From Muribaculaceae bacterium Zag1 (GTDB lineage: Bacteria; Bacteroidota; Bacteroidia; Bacteroidales; Muribaculaceae), in the NCBI GenBank assembly GCA_002633115.1, contig NWBJ01000007.1:1-32948 (forward strand): a stretch of 32,948 nt of DNA, read 5' to 3'. Shown here in pieces: positions 14,683 through 22,694 of the stretch (position 1 is the first letter of the stretch; each line of letters opens with the position of its first letter). Below the pieces are notes generated by a model. It saw only the letters and a list, made by a program, of their open reading frames with translations. It did no database searches and was not told where the DNA came from. The position numbers were made by a program, and so were the translations under genes.

Positions 14683-15873
14683 TTAGTATAGGAGGCCAAA
14701 CATCCAAATGGGAATTTTGTTACCGAAGCCATACTCTATTTGGTCTGCGACTACGTAGCTGTTTTCGATGTCGGCTATTTGCTTGTACCCTTTCTTTTTG
14801 CCCCCTACCTCAAAGAGCCACTTGTTATCAATCAACATATCGCCTTTATTCGGAATTATCACCTCATGGTCATGGCTCAGCTGCGATGCAAAGAATGTCT
14901 CCCTCACCGTACCGCTTTCCGGGTTTGGCGACAAAGCATACATCAGGGTGGAATTGTCAAACAGAATCTTCTCGGGCTTTGCCATGCGTTTGTAGCCATT
15001 GGCCGAATAAAGGCTTCTGACAAGACATGCGCTGTTCATCAGCTTGAATAATTTCAAAATCACATCACGTGAGATTCCCGTATCTTTTGACAACAGGCTT
15101 AGGTTCAGAGTATATGGTGACTGTTCAGCCAGAACTGAGAGCAACTGCCTCATTTTGTAGACAGATGAATACTCGATTCCGCTGATAGATGGAATTTCTT
15201 GTTCCAAGATAGTATCCACCATGCGACCTATGCGATCATAAAGGCCATCGCCTTCTTCCAAATAGAAAGGATAATATCCGAATTGAACGTACTCTTCAAA
15301 CAGAGGCAGTATTTTAATCTTTTGACAAATGTCCCCAGCAATATCTACGTGGAGCTCTAATACGGAATCCAAATCAAGGATAGGCAAGGAGAGCCCTTGG
15401 CTCAACTCCAGGAATTCCCGGAAAGAGAGGCCTTCCATAGTGTAAAGACGAGTCCGGCGAGACAAGTCTCCAATAGCCGAAGAGGTGAGCTGCAGCATCG
15501 ATGAACCGGTGATAACTAATTTGAATCCAGGGTATGAATCATAAATATTCTTCACTTCCTGTCGCCAATTGGGGTACTTGTGCACTTCGTCTAAAAATAC
15601 AGCTTTGACTCCGTGGGTATAGAGATATTCCACCAACTCTATAAGGGTATGGGAGCCAAACCATATATTATCAAGCGATGCGTACATGGCTTCATTCGGA
15701 TTGGCATAAGTCTTCTTGATGTGTTGGAATATCAATGTTGTCTTTCCTACCCCTTTGGCTCCACGAATGATTATCAATCTGTTGTCCCAATTGATTTGCG
15801 GATACAGGTAGCGAGTAAAAGCCATTGGAGTTTCTGCCAACAATCTTCGGTATATGGTAAACAAGGTATTCAT
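14683..15873 (-). CDS. AAA ATPase with DUF4143 domain, full length
   Basis: A 396-residue ATPase of the AAA_14/DUF4143 family. It has Walker A GAKGVGKTT at 38-46, Walker B AVFLDEVHKYPNW at 91-103, a sensor segment VITGSSM at 120-126, and LSRRTRLYTMEGLSFREFLEL at 137-157. The DUF4143 domain (about 190-396) includes KPEKILFDN, GTVRETFFASQL and NKWLFEVGGKKKGY, a PD-(D/E)XK-like segment. These are widespread in Bacteroidales, often in many copies, with unknown function. The ATG at 15873 lies 27 bp after a -7 box. Three operator-like inverted repeats cover the promoter. The stop codon is 17 bp from an orphan sorting domain, which suggests the gene inserted beside or replaced part of a surface-protein gene. 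Confidence 0.88.
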   Translation of the reverse strand: MNTLFTIYRRLLAETPMAFTRYLYPQINWDNRLIIIRGAKGVGKTTLIFQHIKKTYANPNEAMYASLDNIWFGSHTLIELVEYLYTHGVKAVFLDEVHKYPNWRQEVKNIYDSYPGFKLVITGSSMLQLTSSAIGDLSRRTRLYTMEGLSFREFLELSQGLSLPILDLDSVLELHVDIAGDICQKIKILPLFEEYVQFGYYPFYLEEGDGLYDRIGRMVDTILEQEIPSISGIEYSSVYKMRQLLSVLAEQSPYTLNLSLLSKDTGISRDVILKLFKLMNSACLVRSLYSANGYKRMAKPEKILFDNSTLMYALSPNPESGTVRETFFASQLSHDHEVIIPNKGDMLIDNKWLFEVGGKKKGYKQIADIENSYVVADQIEYGFGNKIPIWMFGLLY

Positions 15874-15900
15874 AGTGAGGCATATCCATTAAATTCACCG

Positions 15901-15908
15901 CAAAGTTA
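15901..15908 (-). promoter_or_regulatory. -7 element of the DUF4143 ATPase gene
   Basis: Minus-strand TAACTTTG. At the ideal 20-nt spacing the -33 position (15929-15932, GTTG on the minus strand) falls exactly in an arm of the first operator-like repeat. Confidence 0.6.
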
Positions 15909-15911
15909 AGA

Positions 15912-16002
15912 AAATTGTTGGAAACTCACAACAATTTATCCACAAAATTGTAGTGAGCACACTACAATTTATGGGCAATTTTGTAGTGTACTCACAACAA
16001 TT
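15912..16002. promoter_or_regulatory. Three operator-like inverted repeats at the ATPase promoter
   Basis: AAATTGTTG/CAACAATTT (15912-15920 with 15929-15937, perfect); AAATTGTAGTG/CACTACAATTT (15945-15955 with 15960-15970, perfect 11 bp); TTGTAGTG/CACAACAA (about 15981-16000, one mismatch). The first overlaps the -33 region. The same TTGTAGT core precedes the truncated paralogue at 11392-11447. Confidence 0.75.
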
Positions 16003-16012
16003 ACACGACTCC

Positions 16013-16849
16013 CTACCAGATGGATTCGGCGAGGGTGAAGGCGACGCCTGCGGATTGGAAGGCGGGGGCGAGGGATGGGTCGACCACGTCGGGAGGGAGG
16101 ATGACCTCGACCACCTCGCGGCCAAGACGGAGAGGGCCATGGAATTGGAGCTCAAAGCTGTCGAAGGCCGGAGAGCGGTCGCCTATCAACTCGCTGATGC
16201 GCCAGAAATTCTTCTCATTGATGGCTTCCGAGGCTATCGCCTCAAAGAACATGAAGTATTGCGCACCCATCTTGTGCATCACCTCAGCCTCGCGGATGCC
16301 ATGCTTAGGCCCAGGCAGGCAGGTGGCTCGCACCTGGCTCGTAAGGGTAGGTGTCAAGAAATCACTCACTCCGAAATTTAGCGACGAGCCGATGGTGAGC
16401 GTAGTGCGCCCCAGCAACTGCTTCTTATCCATGCGGAGCAGCGCATCGCCATAATGCCACGCCATATCGGCATTCATCAACGCATCAATCTTGGCATCTG
16501 CTGTCGACAGATACCCGAACTTGGGATAGTCAGAATCCTTAAGGTCATCAGCCCTGCAGCCAAAGAGCATCTCAGTGCTCTTGCGCCTCACCTCGGCACC
16601 ACCCATAGTGGCACTTGTGCCCGTCTCCATCACATTTTTGATGCGCCCCGATTCCAAGATGGGCGCTAAGCGGTCGGGGCGCACTCTCATATAGAATTCT
16701 CCCTTATCTATGATGCGCCTCAAAAAGTCTTCTATCTTTGGAGCCACCATCGAATATCCCGGGATGCGCTCAAGCAGCTTGAGGTATTTCTGCTGCCACT
16801 GATGATGTTGGGCCAACGAGGCCGGTATCTGTTGCTGATTCATGGTCAT
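16013..16849 (-). CDS. DUF3626-like protein, possible ADP-ribosyltransferase fold
   Basis: A 278-residue cytoplasmic protein. In order it shows a helical N-terminus; YMRVRPDRLAPILESGRIKN (about 53-72); METGTS (74-79); MLFG (94-97); YPKFGYLS (108-115); RTTLTIGSS (148-156); and ELQFHGPLRLGREV (233-246). This matches the order of DUF3626 proteins, whose usual motifs are an R/H-x-D start, FETGTSNGG, FGG, PKYGALN, a T-F-x-x-GDS strand and a late xQxHGP. The R...ETGTS...E layout recalls ADP-ribosyltransferase-like folds, but that link is inference. ATG at 16849 or 16843. The leader includes nine 9-bp tandem repeats. It diverges from the KtrA-like gene. Confidence 0.65.
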   Translation of the reverse strand: MTMNQQQIPASLAQHHQWQQKYLKLLERIPGYSMVAPKIEDFLRRIIDKGEFYMRVRPDRLAPILESGRIKNVMETGTSATMGGAEVRRKSTEMLFGCRADDLKDSDYPKFGYLSTADAKIDALMNADMAWHYGDALLRMDKKQLLGRTTLTIGSSLNFGVSDFLTPTLTSQVRATCLPGPKHGIREAEVMHKMGAQYFMFFEAIASEAINEKNFWRISELIGDRSPAFDSFELQFHGPLRLGREVVEVILPPDVVDPSLAPAFQSAGVAFTLAESIW

Positions 16850-16864
16850 AATGGTTTGATCGGT

Positions 16865-16945
16865 TTAGGAATCTTAGGAATCTTAAGAATCTTAGGAATC
16901 CTAGGATTCTTGGGAGTCTTAGGAGTCTTAGGAATCCTAAGATTC
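16865..16945. repeat. 9-bp tandem repeat, nine units
   Basis: Nine consecutive 9-bp units of the form TTAGGAATC (variants TTAAGAATC, CTAGGATTC, TTGGGAGTC, TTAGGAGTC, CTAAGATTC). They lie in the predicted leader of the DUF3626-like gene. The 12-mer AGGAATCCTAGG (16894-16905) recurs at 27610 and 31370. Confidence 0.85.
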
Positions 16946-16986
16946 CTACGGCCTTATGGTTTTATGTCCTTATGGTTTTATGGTCG

Positions 16987-17033
16987 CAAAATTACACATT
17001 ATTCCCCAATTTCAAAAAAATTTCCTAACTTTG
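16987..17033. promoter_or_regulatory. Back-to-back divergent promoters
   Basis: Minus strand: TAATTTTG (16987-16994) with TTTG at 17013-17016, an 18-nt spacer, serving the DUF3626-like gene. Plus strand: TAACTTTG (17026-17033), serving the KtrA-like gene, whose -33 position would overlap the minus promoter. The two may compete for polymerase. Confidence 0.55.
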
Positions 17034-17075
17034 CACTATCAACTATTCACTATTCACTCTTAACTCTTACCCATC

Positions 17076-17774
17076 TTGCGCTATCTGATATTAGGATTAG
17101 GAATATATGGCTCCAATCTGGCTCGCGACCTTACCGATGCCGGAGCCGAGGTGATAGGCGTCGACAATTGCCAAGCAAATATCGAGGCCGTCAAGGATTA
17201 TATCTCGACAGTATATCTCATCGATGTCACCGAGGAGAGCGCCCTCACCATGCTCCCCCTCAACAATGTCGACCTGGTGATAGTGACAATCGGCGAAAAT
17301 TTTGGCGCCAGCATCAAGGTGGTGGCCATGCTCAAAAAACTAAAAGTCAAGCACATCTACGCTCGTGCCATCGACACCATCCATGAGGCAATCCTCGAGG
17401 GATTCCATATCGACCGCATCATCACCCCAGAGCAACGAGCTGCTCGCGACCTGACATTCGAGCTCGGCCTTGGCACCCACGTGCAGACCCTCGCCATCGA
17501 CCCCGACACCTACGTGCTCAAATTCGCCGCGCCCAAGGGCATCTGGGGCAACCGCTATGCCGAAATACCATTTCAGAAAGATTATGGCCTAACCCTTATC
17601 ACCATCACCCATACCATATATAAGCGCAACCTGCTTGGCATCAAGCAACCAACCAGCGAAACGGCCACCACCATCGACCCAGGCCTCACAGCCCAAGAAG
17701 GCGATCAGCTCGTTTGCCTTGGTTCGCGCTCCAGCTTCTTCTCATTCTTCAAAGCCCTTAATGAAGGCATTTAG
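17076..17774 (+). CDS. KtrA/TrkA-type potassium uptake regulatory (RCK) protein
   Basis: A 232-residue RCK protein. The Rossmann fold starts at once, MRYLILGLGIYG, with the nucleotide-binding G7-x-G9-x2-G12 and the acidic D30 at the end of the second strand (VIGVD). The RCK_N domain runs to about 125. The RCK_C domain (about 140-225) contains the GLTAQEGDQLVCLGS strand-turn typical of the family. Such proteins bind nucleotides and gate a KtrB/TrkH-type potassium channel at the inner membrane. The start is TTG at 17076: no ATG or GTG lies between the -7 box (17026-17033) and the Rossmann strand. No membrane subunit is encoded in the window, so the partner must be elsewhere. Confidence 0.85.
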   Translation: MRYLILGLGIYGSNLARDLTDAGAEVIGVDNCQANIEAVKDYISTVYLIDVTEESALTMLPLNNVDLVIVTIGENFGASIKVVAMLKKLKVKHIYARAIDTIHEAILEGFHIDRIITPEQRAARDLTFELGLGTHVQTLAIDPDTYVLKFAAPKGIWGNRYAEIPFQKDYGLTLITITHTIYKRNLLGIKQPTSETATTIDPGLTAQEGDQLVCLGSRSSFFSFFKALNEGI

Positions 17775-17845
17775 TCTTTAGCTTTTGGTGTTTGGAAACA
17801 AATGATTGGAATCCATGACGCTTATATTTCCAAAAGCCAAAGACT
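17773..17845. repeat. 16-bp imperfect inverted repeat
   Basis: AGTCTTTAGCTTTTGG (17773-17788) pairs with CCAAAAGCCAAAGACT (17830-17845), 15 of 16 bases. It sits in the 92-bp gap between the KtrA-like and MoxR genes and has no T tract, so it is a weak terminator at best. Confidence 0.6.
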
Positions 17846-17866
17846 TAAAACCAAAAACTTAACATT

Positions 17867-18934
17867 ATGAATATCAAGATAGACATAGCGCAACTGCTGC
17901 GCATCCTGCACGATACCCCAGCCGACCAGAACATAATGCTATCTGGCGCCCACGGCATCGGCAAGTCAGAAATCGTCACCCAATATTTCACCGAGCACGG
18001 CAAGCGAGTAGTCACCCTATTCCTTGGCCAGATGAGCGACCCAGGCGATCTGATCGGTCTCCCCGACAAATCGGAAGGGCGCACTGTCTTTCTCCCACCC
18101 TATTGGTGGCCCATCGATGGCGAACCGATAGTGCTATTCCTCGACGAACTCAATCGCGCTCGTCCCGAGTTGCTGCAGACAGTGATGGACCTCACCCTCA
18201 ACCGCAAGCTGGCTGGTCGTCCCTTGCCAGCTGGCAGCCAAGTGATTGCCGCAATCAACGAGGGCGACCAATACCAACTCACCGACCTTGACCCAGCCCT
18301 GGTGTCGCGATTCAACATCTACCGCTTTGAGCCATCGCCCGAGGAATGGATAATATGGGCAAAAAAGAATGAGCTCGACGACCGCGTAGTGGAATTCATC
18401 GCCAACAACAAAGCTTGGCTCGATTGCAACCCCAAAAACAAGGTCATCGACACCGGCATCGACAAGCAGCCCGATCGCCGCGCTTGGAAGCGAGTATCCG
18501 ACATGCTCAAAGGCAAGCCTAACCTGGAGAAAGAAGACACTCGCCTGCTCGCCGGAGTGGTGGGCATTGCCGCAGCCCACAAATTCATGGAAGAACTCCC
18601 CAATGGCAAGAAAATATCAGGAGCTGACTTGCTCAACAACTACGACTGGTACATCATCCAAGCCATCGCTCTCCCAATCCACGAGAGCTCGATGCTCAAC
18701 GAAGACATATTCCAATACCTCCAGACCACCAACATCACCAATCCAGCCACAATCGGTCACAACCTCTCGGCTTATGTAAAAGAACTCGCCTCCAACAACA
18801 AAGGCGAAGCCTTGGCATCGTTCGCCTCAAATGTCACCAGCGGATACTACAAAAAAGCCATTACCTTCATCACGGCTTTCGCTCCCGACATCCTGCCTCT
18901 GCTGATGAAATACATTTCGAGCTTCAAGAAATGA
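17867..18934 (+). CDS. MoxR-family AAA+ ATPase
   Basis: A 355-residue AAA+ ATPase of the MoxR/AAA_5 type. It has Walker A GAHGIGKSE at 27-35, the family segment SDPGDLIGLPD at about 57-67, Walker B LFLDELNRA at 90-98, sensor 1 in AAINEGDQY at 128-136, and an arginine finger in LVSRF at 145-149. The rest (about 155-355) is helical. MoxR ATPases work as chaperones with von Willebrand A (VWA) proteins. Here the next gene encodes one, and the two overlap by four bases (ATGA at 18931-18934), so they are translated together and probably act as one complex in the cytoplasm. The target is unknown. Confidence 0.88.
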   Translation: MNIKIDIAQLLRILHDTPADQNIMLSGAHGIGKSEIVTQYFTEHGKRVVTLFLGQMSDPGDLIGLPDKSEGRTVFLPPYWWPIDGEPIVLFLDELNRARPELLQTVMDLTLNRKLAGRPLPAGSQVIAAINEGDQYQLTDLDPALVSRFNIYRFEPSPEEWIIWAKKNELDDRVVEFIANNKAWLDCNPKNKVIDTGIDKQPDRRAWKRVSDMLKGKPNLEKEDTRLLAGVVGIAAAHKFMEELPNGKKISGADLLNNYDWYIIQAIALPIHESSMLNEDIFQYLQTTNITNPATIGHNLSAYVKELASNNKGEALASFASNVTSGYYKKAITFITAFAPDILPLLMKYISSFKK

Positions 18935-20040
18935 AAAACCGCATCAACAAAATCATAGAGAGTTGGTACATCTACGATTATCCCTTCTTCGCCACTGCCA
19001 TCTCCCATACCATCGCGCCCAACAGCACGATGGCATGCTCTGTGCGCTGCGGAGCCGGAAAGATAGAGTATAATCCCAAAAGACTTGAATCAAAATCGGA
19101 TGCCCTGATTGAGGAATTGCTGAAAGTGGAATGCATACGCATCCTTTTGGAGCATCCCTACACCCGCTTGCCCAAGGATTGCCCCAAATGGGCATGCGCC
19201 CTGGCCAGCACATTGGTGGTGGCTGACAATTACAAGTTCAAGACCCTGGTGCTCCCCTCTCCGGCAGACTTCTCACTGCCTAAGGGCGAGAGCTATGAAT
19301 GGTACGCCCATCACCTGCCCGACAATGTCACATTCAAGCCCGTGCCTGCTGGCCAAGACATGGAAAATCTTGAAAGTCTCACTGATGCCAGTGCCAATTG
19401 GGGTGAAGACGAATTCATGGGTCTCGACATAGCTAAGCTGAAGAGCGATATCCAAAATGCCAATAAATGGGGGACACTCCCTGCCGGTCTCAAGGAGAAA
19501 ATCATGGAGGCCGACCATGGATCAATCGATTATCGCAAGGTCTTAGCCGGATTCAGAGCAAGCGTGCTGTCATCGCGCCGCTCCCTCACTCGCATGCGTC
19601 CCAACCGCCGCCTGGGCTGGGAGGCCATGGGCTCAAAGCGCGAGTTCACATCTTCGCTCCTCATAGCTGTTGATGCCAGCGGCTCGGTATCGAGCCAGGA
19701 GCTGAGCGTATTCTTGAGGGTGGTCAATCAAGCCTTCAAATACGGCATAGAGCAGCTTGACGTTATGCCTTTCGATTCTCAAGTATATGATATCATACCC
19801 ATGCGGCGAGCCGCCAAGGAGTTGGAGATTACAGGCCGAGGAGGCACAGACTTCCAGCCAGTCATCGACTACGCAGCCCAGCAAAGATATGACGGACTGC
19901 TGATATTCACCGATGGCATGGCCCCAGCCCCGACTCTGCCCGACCCATGCCATTTCAGCCTGCTATGGGTCTATACCTCCCAGGAGGCTTACGACCACCG
20001 CGTCCACGATCTGCCGGGGCGCTCATGCTACATATCTTGA
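18931..20040 (+). CDS. VWA-like metallopeptidase-type protein (DUF2201), MoxR partner
   Basis: A 369-residue protein of the DUF2201 type. The C-terminal VWA domain (about 240-369) has the metal-binding MIDAS residues DASGS at 248-252, T306 in GGTDF, and FTDG at 326-329, and is preceded by the conserved RMRPNRRLG (221-229). The N-terminal domain in this family usually carries an HExxH zinc motif. Here the matching helix reads KVECIRILLEHP (65-76), which lacks the first histidine, so peptidase activity is doubtful. It overlaps the MoxR gene by four bases. Its 3' end overlaps the end of the helicase gene on the other strand by 13 bp, with no terminator between them. Confidence 0.85.
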   Translation: MKNRINKIIESWYIYDYPFFATAISHTIAPNSTMACSVRCGAGKIEYNPKRLESKSDALIEELLKVECIRILLEHPYTRLPKDCPKWACALASTLVVADNYKFKTLVLPSPADFSLPKGESYEWYAHHLPDNVTFKPVPAGQDMENLESLTDASANWGEDEFMGLDIAKLKSDIQNANKWGTLPAGLKEKIMEADHGSIDYRKVLAGFRASVLSSRRSLTRMRPNRRLGWEAMGSKREFTSSLLIAVDASGSVSSQELSVFLRVVNQAFKYGIEQLDVMPFDSQVYDIIPMRRAAKELEITGRGGTDFQPVIDYAAQQRYDGLLIFTDGMAPAPTLPDPCHFSLLWVYTSQEAYDHRVHDLPGRSCYIS

Positions 20041-21992
20041 GGACTATACATCTTCTCGATTTGCAATATCAGGTCAATCTTAGGGCGGTCAATCTCTTGC
20101 ATCTGACTGGTCAAGGATTTGAGATAGGGGCTCAGATGATTGGCATAAATCAGGCATAGCTGCTTGCGCGCCCTTGACATAGCCACATATAGCAGCCGTG
20201 CGCTCTCGGCTCGGCCCCACTCGCTGGTGCGCTCCATCCAATTGGGAAAATCCTCGGCCTTGGCTACCACCACGCGGTCAAACTGCAACCCCTTAGCCTT
20301 GTGCACTGTCATCAGATGCACATGCTCTTGCACAATGCCGTTGTCATAGAAATCCCCCTCGTTGTAGGTACGCACCTCATACACCGCTTGCTTGAGCAAT
20401 TCGGCAGGCGAACCCTCAGCATTTCTCAGCAGCGTCTTTTCCAGCAGTGTCTTGACATAAGGCCACCGTTTGACAGGCTTAATCCAGCGGTCAGCCACCA
20501 TCTCTTTGTACACCCAATCCATCTCAGCCACTAATGCCTGGGCAGTCAGCACTGGTTGCTGCAAAAGTTGCAAGGTATGGGCATAATATTTGTCACCATA
20601 TTGCTGGGAGAATTTCTTAGCCGTCTTGTTGAGAGCTGGCCCAAGATTAGGGACATTGTCCCTAACCAAATCCTCTCCGGTGAGGCCGTAGTTGCGCAAT
20701 GCATGCGTAAGCTCTACCGCGTGTCCCATGGTCGATGCCGACTTGCTCTGGTATAACAGGCGCTCCCATTCAGTCCAACTCTGAGCATCGGCCATCACGG
20801 CGAAATGGCTTACAACCGTCTTGAAGTCAACCCGCTTGAATAGGTCCTTGCGGCTTAACTTCATGTGGTTTACCTTATGGGCCTCAAGCATTTCGGATAT
20901 CACATCAAGCATCTTGTTGGTGCGTCCGAGCACTGCCACCGTCTCATCAGGATGAAAGGTCGACAATTGTCGAGCCAAGGCAGATACTATCATCTCTGTC
21001 TCTTGGTATCGATCTTCTACCTGGTAGAGCTCTATTGGTTCGCCATCTTCGCTGGCCGATGACACCATCAATCCCTGCTTGTCCTCAATCCCGAAATTGG
21101 CTACAGCGTAGCTATTGAGAAAATTCACCAAGGCGCGAGGCGAACGGAAATTGGTATCAAAATTTATTATACGCATCCCCTGGCTGAGCTTGGTGATATT
21201 GTCGGCCCGAGCCCCTATAAACGAAAATATGCTCTGTCGCTCATCGCCAAAGCAAACGAGCGTACCCTGAGAATTGGTCAATTTTCCTATGATAGCCATT
21301 TGCAAAGGATTAAGGTCTTGCACCTCATCCACCTCAATCCAAGCATAGTCGCTGTATTTCAAGCGTTTGTATCCTGGCAGCTCCATGTGGTAATACGCAT
21401 GGTTGAGCAAATCGTCAAAGTCGAGCAGTCGATGCTCCTCCTTGTAATCTATATATAGGGCCGCAATGTCTTCGAGGCGGTGGCGCAAAGCCGGGTCACG
21501 CATCTTAAAGGAAAAATGCGGCTGCCTGTTGAGTGCCTCCGGAAATCCCTTCCTGGCTCTCCACAGCCAGCTGGCTACAGATGGGATATCAGCATCGTAG
21601 CGCAGATTGGGGTCTGACAGGATTTGAGGGGCTATGGTTTTTAGGATTTCCTCTTGATCGAGTTCATCAATCAGCGCAGCGCCCGGGGGCACCAATTCAT
21701 TTTCAATCAAAAACCGAGCACAGAATCGATGTATATTCCCTACAAACAAATCCTCAGGACTCTCGCCCAAGGTCTGCTCAACGCGCTCGCGCATATTGCG
21801 TGACGCGCGGTTGGTGAATGTCAGGCATAGCATCTGCTTATACGGCACGCCGTAATCGCGGCGTGCCTTTACTATGCGTCGGCTCAGCACATCTGTCTTG
21901 CCGCAACCTGGAGGGGCGAGCACCATTGCTCGCCCTCCGATGAAGTCGATTGCCTCTTGCTGGGCTGGATGGGGGATGAATTGATCTGCCAT
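20028..21992 (-). CDS. UvrD/Rep-family superfamily 1 DNA helicase
   Basis: A 654-residue SF1A helicase. Motifs: Q-motif region HPAQQEAID at 8-16; Walker A APPGCGKT at 26-33; Ia LTFTNRASRNMRERV at 57-71; Ib GNIHRFCA at 85-92; II VDEVQDLNPLQ at 221-231; III FGDERQSIFSF at 248-258; IV NFRSP at 281-285; V MTVHKAKGLQFD at 561-572; VI LLYVAMSRARKQL at 600-612. All are intact. It is slightly shorter than UvrD/PcrA and lacks their C-terminal extension. It unwinds DNA 3' to 5' in repair or replication-restart roles. The gene starts 6 bp after the peroxiredoxin stop codon and is probably transcribed from that gene's promoter. Confidence 0.9.
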   Translation of the reverse strand: MADQFIPHPAQQEAIDFIGGRAMVLAPPGCGKTDVLSRRIVKARRDYGVPYKQMLCLTFTNRASRNMRERVEQTLGESPEDLFVGNIHRFCARFLIENELVPPGAALIDELDQEEILKTIAPQILSDPNLRYDADIPSVASWLWRARKGFPEALNRQPHFSFKMRDPALRHRLEDIAALYIDYKEEHRLLDFDDLLNHAYYHMELPGYKRLKYSDYAWIEVDEVQDLNPLQMAIIGKLTNSQGTLVCFGDERQSIFSFIGARADNITKLSQGMRIINFDTNFRSPRALVNFLNSYAVANFGIEDKQGLMVSSASEDGEPIELYQVEDRYQETEMIVSALARQLSTFHPDETVAVLGRTNKMLDVISEMLEAHKVNHMKLSRKDLFKRVDFKTVVSHFAVMADAQSWTEWERLLYQSKSASTMGHAVELTHALRNYGLTGEDLVRDNVPNLGPALNKTAKKFSQQYGDKYYAHTLQLLQQPVLTAQALVAEMDWVYKEMVADRWIKPVKRWPYVKTLLEKTLLRNAEGSPAELLKQAVYEVRTYNEGDFYDNGIVQEHVHLMTVHKAKGLQFDRVVVAKAEDFPNWMERTSEWGRAESARLLYVAMSRARKQLCLIYANHLSPYLKSLTSQMQEIDRPKIDLILQIEKMYSPQDM

Positions 21993-21998
21993 GCGGGA

Positions 21999-22460
21999 TC
22001 AGCCCTTCACTATATCGAGTATTTGCTGAGCGTGCTCCTTGGTCTTGATTTGCTTAGGCTGGAAGATGTGGGTGATCACGCCATTCTCGTCGACCAGATA
22101 GGTTGTGCGCAGAGTGCCCATAGTCTTCTTGCCATAGTTGTTTTTCTCGCCCCAGGCTCCGAGGGCTTGCAGCAGCGCGGTATCGGTGTCAGCGATGAGC
22201 GGGAAGTTAAGCTCATGCTTCTCGATAAATTTCTTGTGGCTGGCAGCAGAGTCTTTGCTCACGCCCAACACCTCGTATCCGGCCTCGCGTAGGGCCTCGA
22301 TATTGTCGCGCATCGACTGTGCCTCAGCGGTGCACCCCGGGGTATTGTCCTTGGGATACACATACAGCACCAACTTCTTGCCAGCGTAGTCGCTGGCCTT
22401 AATCTCGCGTCCGTCTTGGTCTAAGCCCAGTACCTCGGGCAGTTTGTCTCCTATTTCCAT
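21999..22460 (-). CDS. bcp: Bcp/PrxQ-type peroxiredoxin, apparently 1-Cys
   Basis: A 153-residue protein from the ATG at 22460; an upstream in-frame ATG at 22496 lies before the -7 box (22484-22491) and is rejected. It is a complete thioredoxin-fold peroxiredoxin of the AhpC/TSA class: YPKDNTPGCTAEAQ at 35-48 holds the peroxidatic Cys43 with its Thr/Pro partners, and LRTTYLVDENGVI follows. The usual resolving cysteine of PrxQ/Bcp, five residues later, is Gln48, and no other cysteine exists in the protein. It must therefore be recycled by an outside thiol. It reduces hydrogen peroxide and organic hydroperoxides in the cytoplasm. It heads a two-gene operon with the helicase. Confidence 0.9.
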   Translation of the reverse strand: MEIGDKLPEVLGLDQDGREIKASDYAGKKLVLYVYPKDNTPGCTAEAQSMRDNIEALREAGYEVLGVSKDSAASHKKFIEKHELNFPLIADTDTALLQALGAWGEKNNYGKKTMGTLRTTYLVDENGVITHIFQPKQIKTKEHAQQILDIVKG

Positions 22461-22483
22461 ATTCAGTTTTTTTCGTGAAGTTG

Positions 22484-22491
22484 CAAATTTA
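22484..22491 (-). promoter_or_regulatory. -7 element of the peroxiredoxin-helicase operon
   Basis: Minus-strand TAAATTTG, 23 bp before the ATG at 22460. No TTTG element is found at the expected spacing. Confidence 0.5.
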
Positions 22492-22635
22492 CACAAAATC
22501 TTTTACATTCCACACCCCTCCCCCAATAAAAAATTTCATATAGCGAGAGACACCCTGAGGGTAATGAAGTGTCATTTTATCAAAATCACCACAGAAATAG
22601 ATAAAATAGTATCATTAAATTCTCTATTTTAGCCT

Positions 22636-22643
22636 TAACTTTG
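22636..22643 (+). promoter_or_regulatory. -7 element of the PUL
   Basis: TAACTTTG, 51 bp before the first gene of the PUL. There is no TTTG at the -33 position, as expected if an activator is needed. The PUL genes that follow are all on the plus strand with short gaps and probably form one operon. Confidence 0.55.
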
Positions 22644-22694
22644 TATCGTACAAAAAATATCCAAAACTAATCTACATATCACAATTAAATCTGC

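Noticed and set aside
22461-22496. 12-codon extension of the peroxiredoxin
   Set aside because: It contains the -7 box at 22484-22491; the family starts at MEIGDKLPE.
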